Positions 33,687 through 48,257 of a stretch of DNA of 64,000 nucleotides are shown in pieces; the stretch's first letter is position 1, and every line of letters begins with the position of its first letter. The stretch lies in assembly GCA_036005845.1 (NCBI GenBank), contig DASYQD010000025.1:43912-107911 (forward strand), read 5' to 3'. The stretch comes from DASYQD01 sp036005845. GTDB taxonomy: Bacteria; Acidobacteriota; Thermoanaerobaculia; Multivoradales; JAIOJS01. The notes under the pieces were generated by a model. It saw nothing but the letters and a program-made list of their open reading frames with translations. It searched no databases and had not been told where the DNA came from. A program made the translations under genes and the position numbers.

Positions 33687-35051
33687 CTACGACTGCGCCG
33701 CGCCGCCGCTGCCCTCTTTGCGCGCCGCTGGAAACGCCGGCAGCAAGCCGCACTCGACGGCGTCGTCCACTTCGACGGGTGCCCGGCCCGCCGGCGTGTC
33801 GAGCGCCTCGAGGAAGGCATCGACGACCCGCGGGTCGAACTGCCCGCCGGCGCACCGCCGCAGCTCGACGCGGGCCGCCTCATCGGCGAACGCTTCCTTG
33901 TAGCTGCGCTTGGTGATCATCGCGCAGTAGGCGTCGACCACGGCGACGATGCGCGCCGGCAGCGGGATGCCGTCGCCCTGCAGCCCCGCCGGGTAGCCGC
34001 CGCCGTCGAAGCGCTCGTGATGCGCCAACACCACCTCGGCGACGTCGGCGAGCGCCGGCACCCGCTTCAGCAGGTCGTGACCCACCCGTACGTGCGCGCG
34101 TACCAGGTCGCGCTCTTCGGCGAGCAGCGGCCCCGGCTTGTTGAGCACCCCGTCGCTGACGGCGATCTTGCCGACGTCGTGCAGCAGCGCGCCGTAGCAG
34201 GCGAGGCTCGTCTGCCGGCGGTCGAGCCCGAGCTGGTGCGCGGTGAGCCGCGCGAAGCGCGACACCAGCTCGCAGTGCCCGCGCGTCGACGGGTCCTTGG
34301 CCTCGACGACGTCGGCGAGCATGCTCAAGGTCGCCAGGTAGGCGTGTTGGAGCTGCCGCTGCAGCCGCAGGTTCTCCACCGCCACCGAGCTGTGCGATCC
34401 GACGCTGAGCAGCGCCTGCAGGTCCTCCTGGTCGAACTCGCCCTCGGTCTTGTCGGCGACGATCACCACGCCGCCGAGGTCGTGCAGCGCCACCACCGGC
34501 ACCGCCGCGCAGTTGGCGAAAGCCTCCTCCGATTCGCTGCCGTTCATCTGCTGGCGGCTGCACACCACCGCGTCCATCGACTGCAACGTGCGCTTGGCCA
34601 GGCCGTCGATGAAGCTGTCGACGCCGTCGCCGACCGCGGCGGTGACGCCATGCGCGGCGCGCACCCGTAGCTGCTCGCCGTCGTAGCGGCAGCTCAGGTA
34701 GAGGCCGCGGGTGGCGCCAGTGAGCTGCAGGCACGCCTCGAGGATGAGGTCGTAGAGGTCGCCCTGGTAGAGGGCGCGGTGCACCTCGCGGACGTGCCGC
34801 GCCAGCTCCCGGTTGCGGCGCTCGCTGGCCTCGGAGCGCCGCTCCATCTCGGCCAGCGCCACCTGCAGGCGGGCGGTCTCGGCGGCCAGCTCCTCGGCGC
34901 GCTGCCGCTCCTCGGCGAGATACCGTCGCTGCTCGTCGGCCTCGTCGCGGATCTCCTGGTAGCGGTGCTCGACGTGGCGCAGCTCGCGCACGACGACGTC
35001 GGATTCGGCGGCGGGCGGTGAGGGGGGCGAGATGTCGACGGGCTGTCTCAT
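33687..35051 (-). CDS. Coiled-coil GAF HD-GYP protein, cyclic di-GMP phosphodiesterase
   Basis: A 454-aa signalling protein. Residues 20-95 are a charged coiled coil, 95-230 a GAF sensor domain, and about 235-420 an HD-GYP domain. HD-GYP motifs are intact: HCELVSRFARLTAHQL, LLHDVGKIAVSDGVLNKP (H291, D292), AHVRVGHDLL, LAHHERFDGGGYPAGLQGD (GYP 352-354) and VDAYCAMI. These bind two or three metals and hydrolyse cyclic di-GMP. ATG 35051 overlaps the stop of the GGDEF-EAL gene (ATGA), so synthesis and breakdown enzymes are made together. The much longer open frame upstream is an overprint of that gene. Confidence 0.88.
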   Translation of the reverse strand: MRQPVDISPPSPPAAESDVVVRELRHVEHRYQEIRDEADEQRRYLAEERQRAEELAAETARLQVALAEMERRSEASERRNRELARHVREVHRALYQGDLYDLILEACLQLTGATRGLYLSCRYDGEQLRVRAAHGVTAAVGDGVDSFIDGLAKRTLQSMDAVVCSRQQMNGSESEEAFANCAAVPVVALHDLGGVVIVADKTEGEFDQEDLQALLSVGSHSSVAVENLRLQRQLQHAYLATLSMLADVVEAKDPSTRGHCELVSRFARLTAHQLGLDRRQTSLACYGALLHDVGKIAVSDGVLNKPGPLLAEERDLVRAHVRVGHDLLKRVPALADVAEVVLAHHERFDGGGYPAGLQGDGIPLPARIVAVVDAYCAMITKRSYKEAFADEAARVELRRCAGGQFDPRVVDAFLEALDTPAGRAPVEVDDAVECGLLPAFPAARKEGSGGAAQS

Positions 35052-37243
35052 CCGGTGGTCTCCTTGCTGGCGGCAGCGCGGTCGCGGGCGGCTCGCGGCC
35101 CGGTGGCGTCGAGCCGGCCGCGCGCCAGGCTGGCGACGACGGCGATCAGCTCTGCCGGCTGCACCGGCTTCGCCACGTGCATCTGAAAGCCGGCGTGCAG
35201 CGCGGTGATGCGGTCCTCGGAGCGTGCGTGGCCGGTGAGGGCGACGGCGGGCACCCGGCCGCCGAGCGTGCGCGGCAGGGCGCGCACCTGCCGCAGCAGC
35301 GCGTAGCCGTCGACGTCGGGCAGGCCGATGTCGCTCACCAGCACGTCGGGACGGCGCAGCGGCAGCAGGTCGAGGGCCTCGGCCGCGGTCGTCGCGGTGG
35401 ACACCTCTGCACCCGCCAGCTCGAGCAGCGCCGCCAGGGTCATCCGCGAGGGGCTCTCGTCCTCGACGACCAGCACCGAGACGCCTTCGAGCTCGCGGTC
35501 CGCGCGCGGCGGGTCGGGCGGCAGGTCGACCGCGGCGACGGTGATCGTCTCGCGGCCGGCGAGCCGCTTCTGCAGGGGCCCGTCGTTGCCGTCGGCGCCG
35601 TGGCCCTCGCCGCTGGCGCGCAGCAACTGCCGCAGGTCGGGCCACGGCCGCGGGTGCTCGAAGTAGTAACCCTGCAGCGCGTCGCAGCCATGCGCGCGCA
35701 GGAAGGAGAGCTGGGCCACGCCTTCGACGCCCTCGCCGATCACCTCCATGCCGAGGCTGTGGCCGAGGTCGATCACCGCCTTGGCGATGGCGGCGTCGCC
35801 GCTGTTGCGCGGCAGGTCGTGGATGAGGGACTCGTCGATCTTCAGCGTGTCCACCGGAAGGCGCTTGAGGTGCGACAGCGAGAAGCAGCCGGTGCCGAAG
35901 TCATCGACGCTCAACCGCACGCCGAGCGCGCGCAGCGCGCTGAGGGTGTGGATGCCGGAGCCCGGGTCCTCCAATACCGCGCCTTCCGTCACCTCGAGCT
36001 CCAGCGCCGAAGGGTCGACGGCTGTCTGCTCGAGCACGCGACAGATGGTGGCCGCGAGGTCGCGCTGGCGGAACTGCAGCGGCGAGAGGTTGACGGTGAC
36101 GCGCGCCTGGAGGCCGGCGCGGCGCCAGATCTGCGCCTGCTCGCAGGCGGCCTGCAGCGCCCAGGCGCCGATGCGGACGATGAGGCCGGTCTCCTCCGCC
36201 AGCTCGAGGAAGGTCGACGGCAGCACCAGCCGCCCATCCGCCCGCCGCCAGCGCAGCAGCGCTTCGATGCCGATCACCTCCGCCGAGCCGGTGGCCACGA
36301 TCGGCTGGTAGTGCATCTCGAACTCGCCGTGCTCGACGGCGGCACGCAGCTCGAGCTCCAGCCGCGAGCTGATCAGCGCCTCGTCGTGCATCTGCTGGTC
36401 GAACAGCTCGAGGCGGCCCTTGCCGGCGGCCTTGGCGCGGTACATCGCGGTGTCGGCGTCGCGGATCACCTGTCCCGCATCGGCGTAGCGCGGGCTGCCG
36501 AGCACGACGCCGACGCTCGAGTCGGTGAACAGCTCGTTACCGCCGATGAGGTAGGGCTTGCGCAGCTCGGCCTGGATCGCCTCGGCCAAGCGCATCGCGT
36601 GCTGGCCGTCCGGCACGTCGTCGAGCAGGATGGCGAACTCGTCGCCGCCCAGACGCGCGACGGCGTCGCCGGCGCGCCGCAGGGAGCCGCGCAGGCGCTC
36701 GACCGCCGCCACCAGCAGCGCGTCGCCGGCGGCGTGGCCGTGGCTGTCGTTGATCACCTTGAAGCGGTCGAGGTCGAGGAACAGCACGGCGAACCCATAA
36801 CCCTGCTGGCGGTGGGAGTGCGCCAGGGCCTGCTCGATACGCTCGAGCAAGAGCCGCGGCCGCGGCAGCCCGGTGAGATGGTCGTGGTCGGCGGCGTGGC
36901 GAAGCGTGGCTTCGAGGCGCTCGCGGTCGGTGATCTCGACGAGCGCCGCGTGCAGCCGCCGGCCCCCGTGGTCGTCGCGGCGCTGGCAGCGGACCTCGAA
37001 GCTGCGCGAGCTTCCCGCCGCGCCATCCGCGACTCGCAATTCGAGGCCGTCGCGCAGCGGAGTGTTGGTGTCGGCGCAGCCGAGCAGCTCGAGAACGGAG
37101 GTCCCGATCGCCGGCTGCCGCGGCTTCACGACGTCGGCAAAGGCGGCGTTGGCCGCCACCAGCTTGTCCGCCTCGTCGGCGACGAAGAGCGGCAGCGGCG
37201 ACGCCAGGAAGGGGTCGGACTCCGCCGACGGCGGAACGCTCAT
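35048..37243 (-). CDS. PAS-GGDEF-EAL-REC cyclic di-GMP turnover protein
   Basis: A 731-aa protein with four domains: PAS-like sensor (about residues 12-110), diguanylate cyclase (115-285), EAL phosphodiesterase (295-545) and a C-terminal receiver (590-715). The cyclase has RLGGDEF (199-203) and a product-inhibition I-site RxxD (R190-D193) five residues before it. The EAL half has E327-A-L, TVNLSPLQF, VDDFGTGCFSLSHLKRL and GEGVEG, so both halves look catalytic. The receiver has VEDE and SDIGLPDVDG with its phospho-Asp, an unusual C-terminal position for REC. It starts 42 bases after the sigma-54 activator gene and overlaps the HD-GYP gene. Confidence 0.9.
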   Translation of the reverse strand: MSVPPSAESDPFLASPLPLFVADEADKLVAANAAFADVVKPRQPAIGTSVLELLGCADTNTPLRDGLELRVADGAAGSSRSFEVRCQRRDDHGGRRLHAALVEITDRERLEATLRHAADHDHLTGLPRPRLLLERIEQALAHSHRQQGYGFAVLFLDLDRFKVINDSHGHAAGDALLVAAVERLRGSLRRAGDAVARLGGDEFAILLDDVPDGQHAMRLAEAIQAELRKPYLIGGNELFTDSSVGVVLGSPRYADAGQVIRDADTAMYRAKAAGKGRLELFDQQMHDEALISSRLELELRAAVEHGEFEMHYQPIVATGSAEVIGIEALLRWRRADGRLVLPSTFLELAEETGLIVRIGAWALQAACEQAQIWRRAGLQARVTVNLSPLQFRQRDLAATICRVLEQTAVDPSALELEVTEGAVLEDPGSGIHTLSALRALGVRLSVDDFGTGCFSLSHLKRLPVDTLKIDESLIHDLPRNSGDAAIAKAVIDLGHSLGMEVIGEGVEGVAQLSFLRAHGCDALQGYYFEHPRPWPDLRQLLRASGEGHGADGNDGPLQKRLAGRETITVAAVDLPPDPPRADRELEGVSVLVVEDESPSRMTLAALLELAGAEVSTATTAAEALDLLPLRRPDVLVSDIGLPDVDGYALLRQVRALPRTLGGRVPAVALTGHARSEDRITALHAGFQMHVAKPVQPAELIAVVASLARGRLDATGPRAARDRAAASKETTG

Positions 37244-37285
37244 GACCCGGCTCAGTGCAAGGCGGGTGCCGCGGTCGCCGGCCTG

Positions 37286-42649
<5,364 letters not shown>

Positions 42650-42714
42650 CCTGGATGTCGCAATCAGTCGACTGGCGGTATTCTAGTGCGAGGTGCAGCG
42701 TCAGGTTGCGGTTT

Positions 42715-42737
42715 TCGGGTCAGAAGCTGACCCGAAT
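42715..42737. promoter_or_regulatory. Operator-like inverted repeat before the thioredoxin gene
   Basis: TTCGGGTCAG and CTGACCCGAA are perfect 10-base arms around AAG. The right arm recurs as a direct copy at 42759-42768, 31 bases downstream (about three helical turns), just ahead of the AAAGGA ribosome site. It lies between the divergent giant regulator and the thioredoxin gene and is a good candidate binding site. Confidence 0.5.
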
Positions 42738-42779
42738 CGGCGGCGAGTGAGCTACGAGCTGACCCGAAAGGATCGCGAG

Positions 42780-43352
42780 TTGGCAGAGATCGACCCTGCG
42801 ACCGCTCCCGAAGTCGCGGCTGCGCCCGCGAGTGGGTCTGCCTTGCCGCGGCGGCAAGCGGGGAATCGTCCAGCTCGCCTATTGCTCGTTGGCGTGGCCG
42901 CCCTCGCGCTGGCGGCGCTCTTCTGGCCGCACGGCGACGGCAAGGCGGCGCCGGGCGGGTTCCTCGTCGACGCGGCCGGCCGGCCGACTCCGCTCAACGA
43001 GCGGCTGACGCCGGTGACGCTGCTTCACTTCTACGCCACCTGGTGCCCGCCCTGCGTCGACGAGGCGCCGTCGATGCAGCGCCTCGAGCACGACTTCGCG
43101 AGCGAGCCGCGCTTCCGCGTCGTCAAGGTGGCGGTCCAGGACGACGTGACCAAGGCGCAGCAGCTCGCCGGCTCGCAGGACGTGCTCTTCGACCCCGACT
43201 GGCAGACGGCGCACCGCTACGGCACGCGCGCGCTGCCCGAGACCTACCTGCTCGTCGACGGCAAGGTGCAGCACAAGTTCGACGGGCCGGTGGACTGGGA
43301 CGACGCGCAGGTGCGCGACGCCGTGCGGCAGGCGATCGCGCGGGCGCGCTAG
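42780..43352 (+). CDS. TlpA/ResA-like membrane-anchored thioredoxin
   Basis: A 190-aa protein with a short cytoplasmic N-terminus, one transmembrane helix (about residues 32-50) and a periplasmic thioredoxin fold: LLHFYATWCPPCVDEAPSM with active-site C89-P-P-C92 and the cis-Pro region RALPETYLLVDG. Role: thiol-disulphide exchange in the periplasm, for example reduction of apocytochrome or of metal-protein cysteines. TTG 42780 is chosen because AAAGGA lies seven bases upstream and the repeated operator sequence then stays outside the gene; GTG 42747 or 42693 are alternatives. It converges on the adenosyltransferase gene. Confidence 0.78.
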   Translation: MAEIDPATAPEVAAAPASGSALPRRQAGNRPARLLLVGVAALALAALFWPHGDGKAAPGGFLVDAAGRPTPLNERLTPVTLLHFYATWCPPCVDEAPSMQRLEHDFASEPRFRVVKVAVQDDVTKAQQLAGSQDVLFDPDWQTAHRYGTRALPETYLLVDGKVQHKFDGPVDWDDAQVRDAVRQAIARAR

Positions 43353-43359
43353 GCGCCGA

Positions 43360-43941
43360 TCAAGCGCGGCTGTCCCACAGCACGTCGTCGACGCCACGGC
43401 GATGGTTCTCCCAGCGCGCCATGACGAAGAGCGCATCGGAGAGGCGATTGAGGTACGGCAGCGTCTGCTCGCCCACCGCTTCGCTACGCATCAGCGTCAC
43501 CAGCAGCCGCTCGGCGCGGCGGCAGACGGTGCGCGCGACGTGCAGGTGCGCGGCGCCGAGCGAGCCGCCGGGCAGCACGAAGTTGGCGAGCGCCGGCAGG
43601 TCCGTGTTGAGCTCGTCGATGGTGCGCTCGAGCGCCTCGACGTGGCGTTCCTCGATGCGCGGGCCCGCCCGCTTGATCGAGCCATCCGGATTCGCCTTGT
43701 CTTCTTCGCGCACGCAGAGGTCGGCGCCCAGGTGGAAGAGCTCGTTCTGCACGCGGCGCAGCTCGGCGTCGAGCCGCGGATCGAGCCCCACCGCGAGCGC
43801 CACGCCCAGCACCGACGACAGCTCGTCGACCGTGCCGTAGACCTCGACGCGCGGATCGTCCTTCGGCAGCCGCCCGCCGGCGCCGAGCGCGGTGTCGCCC
43901 TTGTCGCCGGTGCGCGTGTAGATGCGGGTGAGACGCGGCAT
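43360..43941 (-). CDS. Cob(I)alamin adenosyltransferase, PduO type
   Basis: A 193-aa enzyme that transfers the adenosyl group of ATP to cob(I)alamin, giving coenzyme B12. The PduO/MMAB signature is clear: IYTRTGDKGDTALGAGGRLPKDD at the N-terminus (ATP site), YGTVDELSSVLG, FVLPGG, ARTVCRRAER and LNRLSDALFVMARWEN near the C-terminus. Length is normal for single-domain members. It is a single gene converging on the thioredoxin gene with seven bases between stops; no B12-dependent mutase is in the window. Confidence 0.92.
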   Translation of the reverse strand: MPRLTRIYTRTGDKGDTALGAGGRLPKDDPRVEVYGTVDELSSVLGVALAVGLDPRLDAELRRVQNELFHLGADLCVREEDKANPDGSIKRAGPRIEERHVEALERTIDELNTDLPALANFVLPGGSLGAAHLHVARTVCRRAERLLVTLMRSEAVGEQTLPYLNRLSDALFVMARWENHRRGVDDVLWDSRA

Positions 43942-44023
43942 TAGGTCACCATGGCGCTTCGCGCCGGGCGAGTCTATCGAGCCGGCGCGGTGTTGCAGCG
44001 CGCTTGGCGGCGGCAGTGCCCGC

Positions 44024-45832
44024 TCAGCCGGCGACCGCGGCCACCGCCGGCGCGCCCTCGTAGAGCGCCTCGATCTCCGCCGCGTAGCGCTGGTGGATGA
44101 CGCGCCGCTTGAGCTTCATCGTCGGCGTCAGCTCGCCGCCTTCGACGGTGAGCTGGTGCGGCAGCAGCGCGTACCTGCGCACGCTCTCGAAGCGCGCCAG
44201 GTTCTTGTTGACCGCCTCGACCTGCGCGTCGACGAAGGCGCGGAAGCGTGGGCAGGCCACCGCCTCTGCGGGCGTCGTCGCCGGGCTTCCCGCCTGCGCC
44301 GCCGCGCCGGGCAGCCGCTCGGGATCGACGGTGAGCAGCGCGGCGACGTAGTTCTTGCGGTCGCCGAGCACCACCGCCTGGCCGATGCCGGGAATGGCCT
44401 TGAGCATGCCTTCGATCATCTGCGGCGCCAGCTTCTTGCCGCCGGAGGTGACGATGAGCTCCTTGATGCGGTCGGTGACCTTGAGGAAGCCGTCGTCGTC
44501 GATGGTGCCGACGTCGCCCGAATGCAGCCAGCCTTCCGCGTCGAGCGACTCCTTCGTCGCCGCGTCGTTCTTGTAGTACCCCATGAAGACGTGCGGGCCG
44601 CGCATGCAGATCTCCTGCTGCTCGCCCTTGCTGGCGAACTCGGTGCCGGGGATCGCGTAGCCCGCCTTGCCGCTGCGGTAGCGGCCGGGCAGCGAGAACG
44701 TGGCCGGCCCGGTGCACTCGCTCATCCCGTACACCTCGTAGATCGGGATGCCGAGGCTGAGGAAGAACTCCAGCGTGTCGAGCGAGATCGGCGCCGCCGA
44801 GGTGACGCAGACCTTGGCGCGGTCGAGGCCGAGCCGCTGCCGCACCTTGGAATGGACGAGCTTTTTCGCCAGCGGTTGGAGCCACGGCGCGCGGCCGCGG
44901 CCCTGCTCGGCGTAGCCGGCGGCGAGACCGACGCGCCGCGCCCAGGCGACGAGCTTCTTGCGCAGCGGCGGGCTCGCCGCGCCCAGCGCCTGCATCCTCG
45001 CCTGGATCTTCTCCCACACCCGCGGCACGGCGAAGAAGACGTCGGGCCGCACCTCGCGCAAGTTCTCGCCCAGTTGCTCGAGGCTCTCGGCGAACCAGGT
45101 ACAGGCGCCGCGCGCCATGGCGCCGTGGAAAGACACCATCTGCTCGGCGATGTGCGACAGCGGCAGGTAGGAGATGACCCGCTCGTCGTCACCGATGTCG
45201 TAGGCGTTGGCGAGGCTGTCGGCCGTCCACACGATGTTGCGGTGCGAGAGCATGACGCCCTTGGGCTCGCCGGTCGTCCCCGACGTGTAGATGAGCGTGC
45301 AGAGATCGTCGGGTGTCTGCGCCGCGAGCCGAGTGTCGAGGTCCGCGTCGGCCACGCCGCCGCCGAGGTCGCGCAGCCAGCCCCACGAGCGCACGCGGTC
45401 CTCGTGCGACTCGCCTTCCATCAGCACCACTGCCTGGAGCTTCGGCAGCTGCGGCCAGATCGCGAGGAAGGTCGCGAGGTAGCCGCGGTTCTCCACCACC
45501 GCCACCGCGGCGTCGCAGTGGTCGGAGATGTAACGCACCTGCTCGGGCGTGCTCGTGGTGTAGATGCCGGTGGGCACGCCGCCGGCGGCGATCGCCGCCA
45601 GGTCGGCGATGAACCACTCGGGGCGGTTGTAGCCCATGATGACGACGCCCTGGCCCGGCTGCAGCCCGACCGCGACCAAGCCCTTCGCCACGCGCCGCAC
45701 CTCGGCCGCGTAGTCGGTCCAGCTCGTAGAGCGCCACTCGCCGCCCCGTTTCACCTTGAGCGCCGGGCGCGACCCTTGGCGGCGCGCCGTCTCCTCCAGC
45801 ACCTCGATGACGGTCTGCGGCTGCGGCGGCAT
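44024..45832 (-). CDS. Long-chain acyl-CoA synthetase, AMP-forming
   Basis: A 602-aa member of the AMP-binding family that activates fatty acids through an acyl-adenylate. The P-loop is LIYTSGTTGEPKGVMLSHRN (about residues 175-195); other signatures are YLPLSHIAEQM, VYGMSECTGPATF, LHSGDVGTIDDDGFLKVTDRIKELI and the C-terminal catalytic Lys region (LTPTMKLKRR). It most resembles the FadD15-type group of bacteria with a long C-terminal domain. ATG 45832 is preceded by GGAGAGGT at four bases; the in-frame extension to 45901 is unsupported. It is transcribed leftward, probably alone. Confidence 0.9.
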   Translation of the reverse strand: MPPQPQTVIEVLEETARRQGSRPALKVKRGGEWRSTSWTDYAAEVRRVAKGLVAVGLQPGQGVVIMGYNRPEWFIADLAAIAAGGVPTGIYTTSTPEQVRYISDHCDAAVAVVENRGYLATFLAIWPQLPKLQAVVLMEGESHEDRVRSWGWLRDLGGGVADADLDTRLAAQTPDDLCTLIYTSGTTGEPKGVMLSHRNIVWTADSLANAYDIGDDERVISYLPLSHIAEQMVSFHGAMARGACTWFAESLEQLGENLREVRPDVFFAVPRVWEKIQARMQALGAASPPLRKKLVAWARRVGLAAGYAEQGRGRAPWLQPLAKKLVHSKVRQRLGLDRAKVCVTSAAPISLDTLEFFLSLGIPIYEVYGMSECTGPATFSLPGRYRSGKAGYAIPGTEFASKGEQQEICMRGPHVFMGYYKNDAATKESLDAEGWLHSGDVGTIDDDGFLKVTDRIKELIVTSGGKKLAPQMIEGMLKAIPGIGQAVVLGDRKNYVAALLTVDPERLPGAAAQAGSPATTPAEAVACPRFRAFVDAQVEAVNKNLARFESVRRYALLPHQLTVEGGELTPTMKLKRRVIHQRYAAEIEALYEGAPAVAAVAG

Positions 45833-45928
45833 CGGCACCTCTCCTGACTGCGCGAGTGATGGGGAACGGCAGGCGGAGCCTAACGAGCCGCGACACGGCA
45901 CGTCAAAGTCCGCGCGCGAGAGCGCGCT

Positions 45929-47656
45929 CTACTGCCCGGCGACCGCCGTCGCGCCGCCCGCCGCCGACGGCACCAGCTCGGCGAGCGGCGCGTAGAGCAG
46001 ACCGTAGCCCGAGGTGCCGAGCAGCAGGCGGCCTTGGTCGACCACGGCGGCGAGCACGTCGCGCGGCGGGATCGGCAGCGCCAGCGGCCGCAGCGCGCGG
46101 TCGGCGGCGACGAGGAGGTGCGCGCCCTGGTCGTCGATGAGGACCGCCGGGTACTGCGCGTCGCCGGTGGCGAGCACTCGCCGTTTGCCGTGCGCCAGGT
46201 CGCGCCAGCGGGAGCCGAGCGCGGCGGCGGTGAGCAGCTCGCGCGGCGGCGCGGCCGCGGCGCCGGCACCAGCGGCGGTGCCCGCGATGGGCACGAAGCG
46301 GCCGTCCCGGCGCTCGAAGGTCGCGTCGGGTGTGCGTGCCAGCACACGCCCTTCGGCCGCCACCACCTGCTCGACGCGCGTCGCCGGCAGCTCGGGCAGC
46401 CGCTGCCAGATGCCGTCGCGGCGCGCGAAGAGGCCGCCTTCGGTGGCCGCCCACGCGTCGTCGCCGGCGGTGGCGAGCGAGAGCACGGTGGGGATTTGTG
46501 CCAGCTCGTGGACGGCGCGCTCGCCGCCGTCGAGCACGCCGTAGATGCCGGCGATGGGACCACCGTGGGCCACCGACGCCAGCACCTCGCCGCGGCTCTT
46601 CGCCAGCGCGCTCACGCGCGCCGCCGCGATGCCGTGGGTCGACGGGAAGAAGCTCGAGCCGCCATCGGTGGAGCGCCAGACACCGGCGCCCTCGGTACCG
46701 ACGAGCACCACTTCGGGATGCTTCGGGTGGTAGGCGACGACGAGCGCCGAGAGGTCGTCGCGCGTGCGCCGCGCCCACGAGTTGCCGGCGTTGTCGGAGA
46801 CGTAGATGCCCGACACCGTGCCGGCGAGGAGGCGGCCGCTGGGCAGCGCGGTGAAGCCGGGCGTGCGGCGCTCGAAGAGCCCTTCGCGCATGCGCGTCCA
46901 GCGCTCGCCGAGGTCGTCGCTCTTGTAGACCCAACCGCAGGTCGAGGCCCACACCTGGTCGGGTTGGCCGGGCACCGGGTTGAGGGTGAAGACCTGCGAG
47001 TCGAGCACCATCCCTTCGAAGACGCCGCGCCAGGTAACACCGCCGTCGTCGCTGCGGAAGGCGCGGCGGTAGGTGCCGGCGAGGACCGTCTGCGGATGCA
47101 GCGGATGGACGAGCAGGCTCCAGACTTCGACCAGCTCGGGCTGGCCGCCGGAGAGCTTCTTCCAGTTGGTGCCGCCGTCGGTGCTGCCCCACACGCCGCT
47201 GCGCGTGCCGAGGAAGAGGCGGCCGTCCTCGCCGGGCACCAGCGCCAGCGAGAAGACGACGTCGTCGGGCCGCTGCGAGCGCGTCTCCCAACTGCGGCCG
47301 AGGTCGTCGGAGCGCACGACGGCGCCGCCGCCGAAGACGCCGCGCAGTGCGGCCCACAGCCGCGTCGGGCGGTTGGGGTCGAACTGCAGGCTCGTCACCA
47401 CCCAGCCCGGCATCGGGAAGGTGGCGCCGGCCGGCGCCCAGGTGGCGCCGGCGTCGTGGCTCACGTAGACGTTGCCGGCGGCGGTGCCGGCGACGGCGAT
47501 GTTCGCGTCGGCAGGCGCGAAGGCGAGGCTGGTGACGTCGCCGCCCCAGAGCGGCGCGCTGTGCCAGACCTCGACGGCGGCGGCCGGCGCGGCGCAGAAG
47601 AGCGCTGCGGTGAGCATGGCGAGCGCAGCGAACGCGCGCGCGCGCGATGCCGGCAT
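45929..47656 (-). CDS. Secreted BNR/sortilin-like beta-propeller protein
   Basis: A 575-aa exported protein made of repeated Asp-box (BNR) units: VYVSHDAGATWAP, VVRSDDLGRSWETR, VWGSTDGGTNWKKL, AFRSDDGGVTWRGV, VYKSDDLGERWTRM, IYVSDNAGNSWARR and VWRSTDGGSSFFPS, about 50 residues apart. These form one or two beta-propellers of the VPS10/sialidase-like kind; without catalytic residues a binding or scaffold role is likely. The signal peptide (MPASRARAFAALAMLTAALF, cleavage near AAAVE) fixes ATG 47656, which has GGAAAG close by. ATG 47689 and 47725 are in-frame alternatives. It is divergent from the HIT gene. Confidence 0.8.
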   Translation of the reverse strand: MPASRARAFAALAMLTAALFCAAPAAAVEVWHSAPLWGGDVTSLAFAPADANIAVAGTAAGNVYVSHDAGATWAPAGATFPMPGWVVTSLQFDPNRPTRLWAALRGVFGGGAVVRSDDLGRSWETRSQRPDDVVFSLALVPGEDGRLFLGTRSGVWGSTDGGTNWKKLSGGQPELVEVWSLLVHPLHPQTVLAGTYRRAFRSDDGGVTWRGVFEGMVLDSQVFTLNPVPGQPDQVWASTCGWVYKSDDLGERWTRMREGLFERRTPGFTALPSGRLLAGTVSGIYVSDNAGNSWARRTRDDLSALVVAYHPKHPEVVLVGTEGAGVWRSTDGGSSFFPSTHGIAAARVSALAKSRGEVLASVAHGGPIAGIYGVLDGGERAVHELAQIPTVLSLATAGDDAWAATEGGLFARRDGIWQRLPELPATRVEQVVAAEGRVLARTPDATFERRDGRFVPIAGTAAGAGAAAAPPRELLTAAALGSRWRDLAHGKRRVLATGDAQYPAVLIDDQGAHLLVAADRALRPLALPIPPRDVLAAVVDQGRLLLGTSGYGLLYAPLAELVPSAAGGATAVAGQ

Positions 47657-47807
47657 GTCTTTCCGCCGCGCCGTCAGGCGCAGCTTCATCGCGGGGCGAA
47701 TCCGTGGTCGCGGTGCGTTCGTCATGTTGTTGGGCTCGCTCCAGTTCGCGGAATGCAACCGCCGTACCTCGCCGGCGGCGCACTCCACGACGATAGGATA
47801 CGCGGTC

Positions 47808-48236
47808 ATGGCGGTGCCCACGATCTTCGACCGCATCTTGAGCGGCGAGATCCCCTGCTGGCGCGTCTACGAGGACGAGCACGTGCTCGCCTTCCTCGAC
47901 GTCGGGCCGCTAGCGCCCGGGCACACGCTGGTCATCCCCAAGGAGCGCGCGGCGCAGCTCCACGAGCTCTCCGACGAGTCGGCCGCCGCCATTGGCCGCG
48001 TGCTGCCGCGCATCTGCCGCGCCGTGCTGGAGGCGACGGGCGCCTCTGCCTACAACGTGGTGCAGAACAACGGCGCCGGCGCGCACCAAGCGGTCTTCCA
48101 CGTGCATTTCCACGTAATCCCCAAGCCGAGCGCCGAGCGCGGGCTGGGCATCCGCTGGCCGGCGGGCAAGCTCGACGCGGCCGAGGCCGAGGCGCTGCAG
48201 TCGCGCATCGCCGAGGCGCTGGCGCGCGAGCCCTAG
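47808..48236 (+). CDS. HIT-family nucleotide hydrolase
   Basis: A 142-aa histidine-triad protein: FDRILSGEIPCWRVYEDEHVLAFLDVGPLAPGH at the N-terminus and the catalytic H98-V-H100-F-H102-V-I-P triad. This class (HinT-like) cleaves nucleoside phosphoramidates or adenylates in the cytosol. Start ATG 47808 has AGGA nine bases upstream. It is followed 21 bases later by the alcohol dehydrogenase-type gene on the same strand. Confidence 0.92.
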   Translation: MAVPTIFDRILSGEIPCWRVYEDEHVLAFLDVGPLAPGHTLVIPKERAAQLHELSDESAAAIGRVLPRICRAVLEATGASAYNVVQNNGAGAHQAVFHVHFHVIPKPSAERGLGIRWPAGKLDAAEAEALQSRIAEALAREP

Positions 48237-48257
48237 AACGGAAGGGCGCGAGGAGCC

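Noticed and set aside
33687..35645. A 652-codon version of the HD-GYP gene
   Set aside because: The first 198 codons overprint the GGDEF-EAL gene and read as low-complexity Arg/Pro/Ala. ATG 35051 with ATGA coupling gives the proper protein.
37256..37271. A sigma-54-like site (CGGCACC-N4-TTGCA) before the GGDEF-EAL gene
   Set aside because: It would start transcription within a few bases of the ATG, leaving no leader or ribosome site, and the gene is close behind its operon partner.
43942..44023. Possible cobalamin riboswitch before the adenosyltransferase gene
   Set aside because: The spacer is only 82 bases and I see no B12-box-like sequence.
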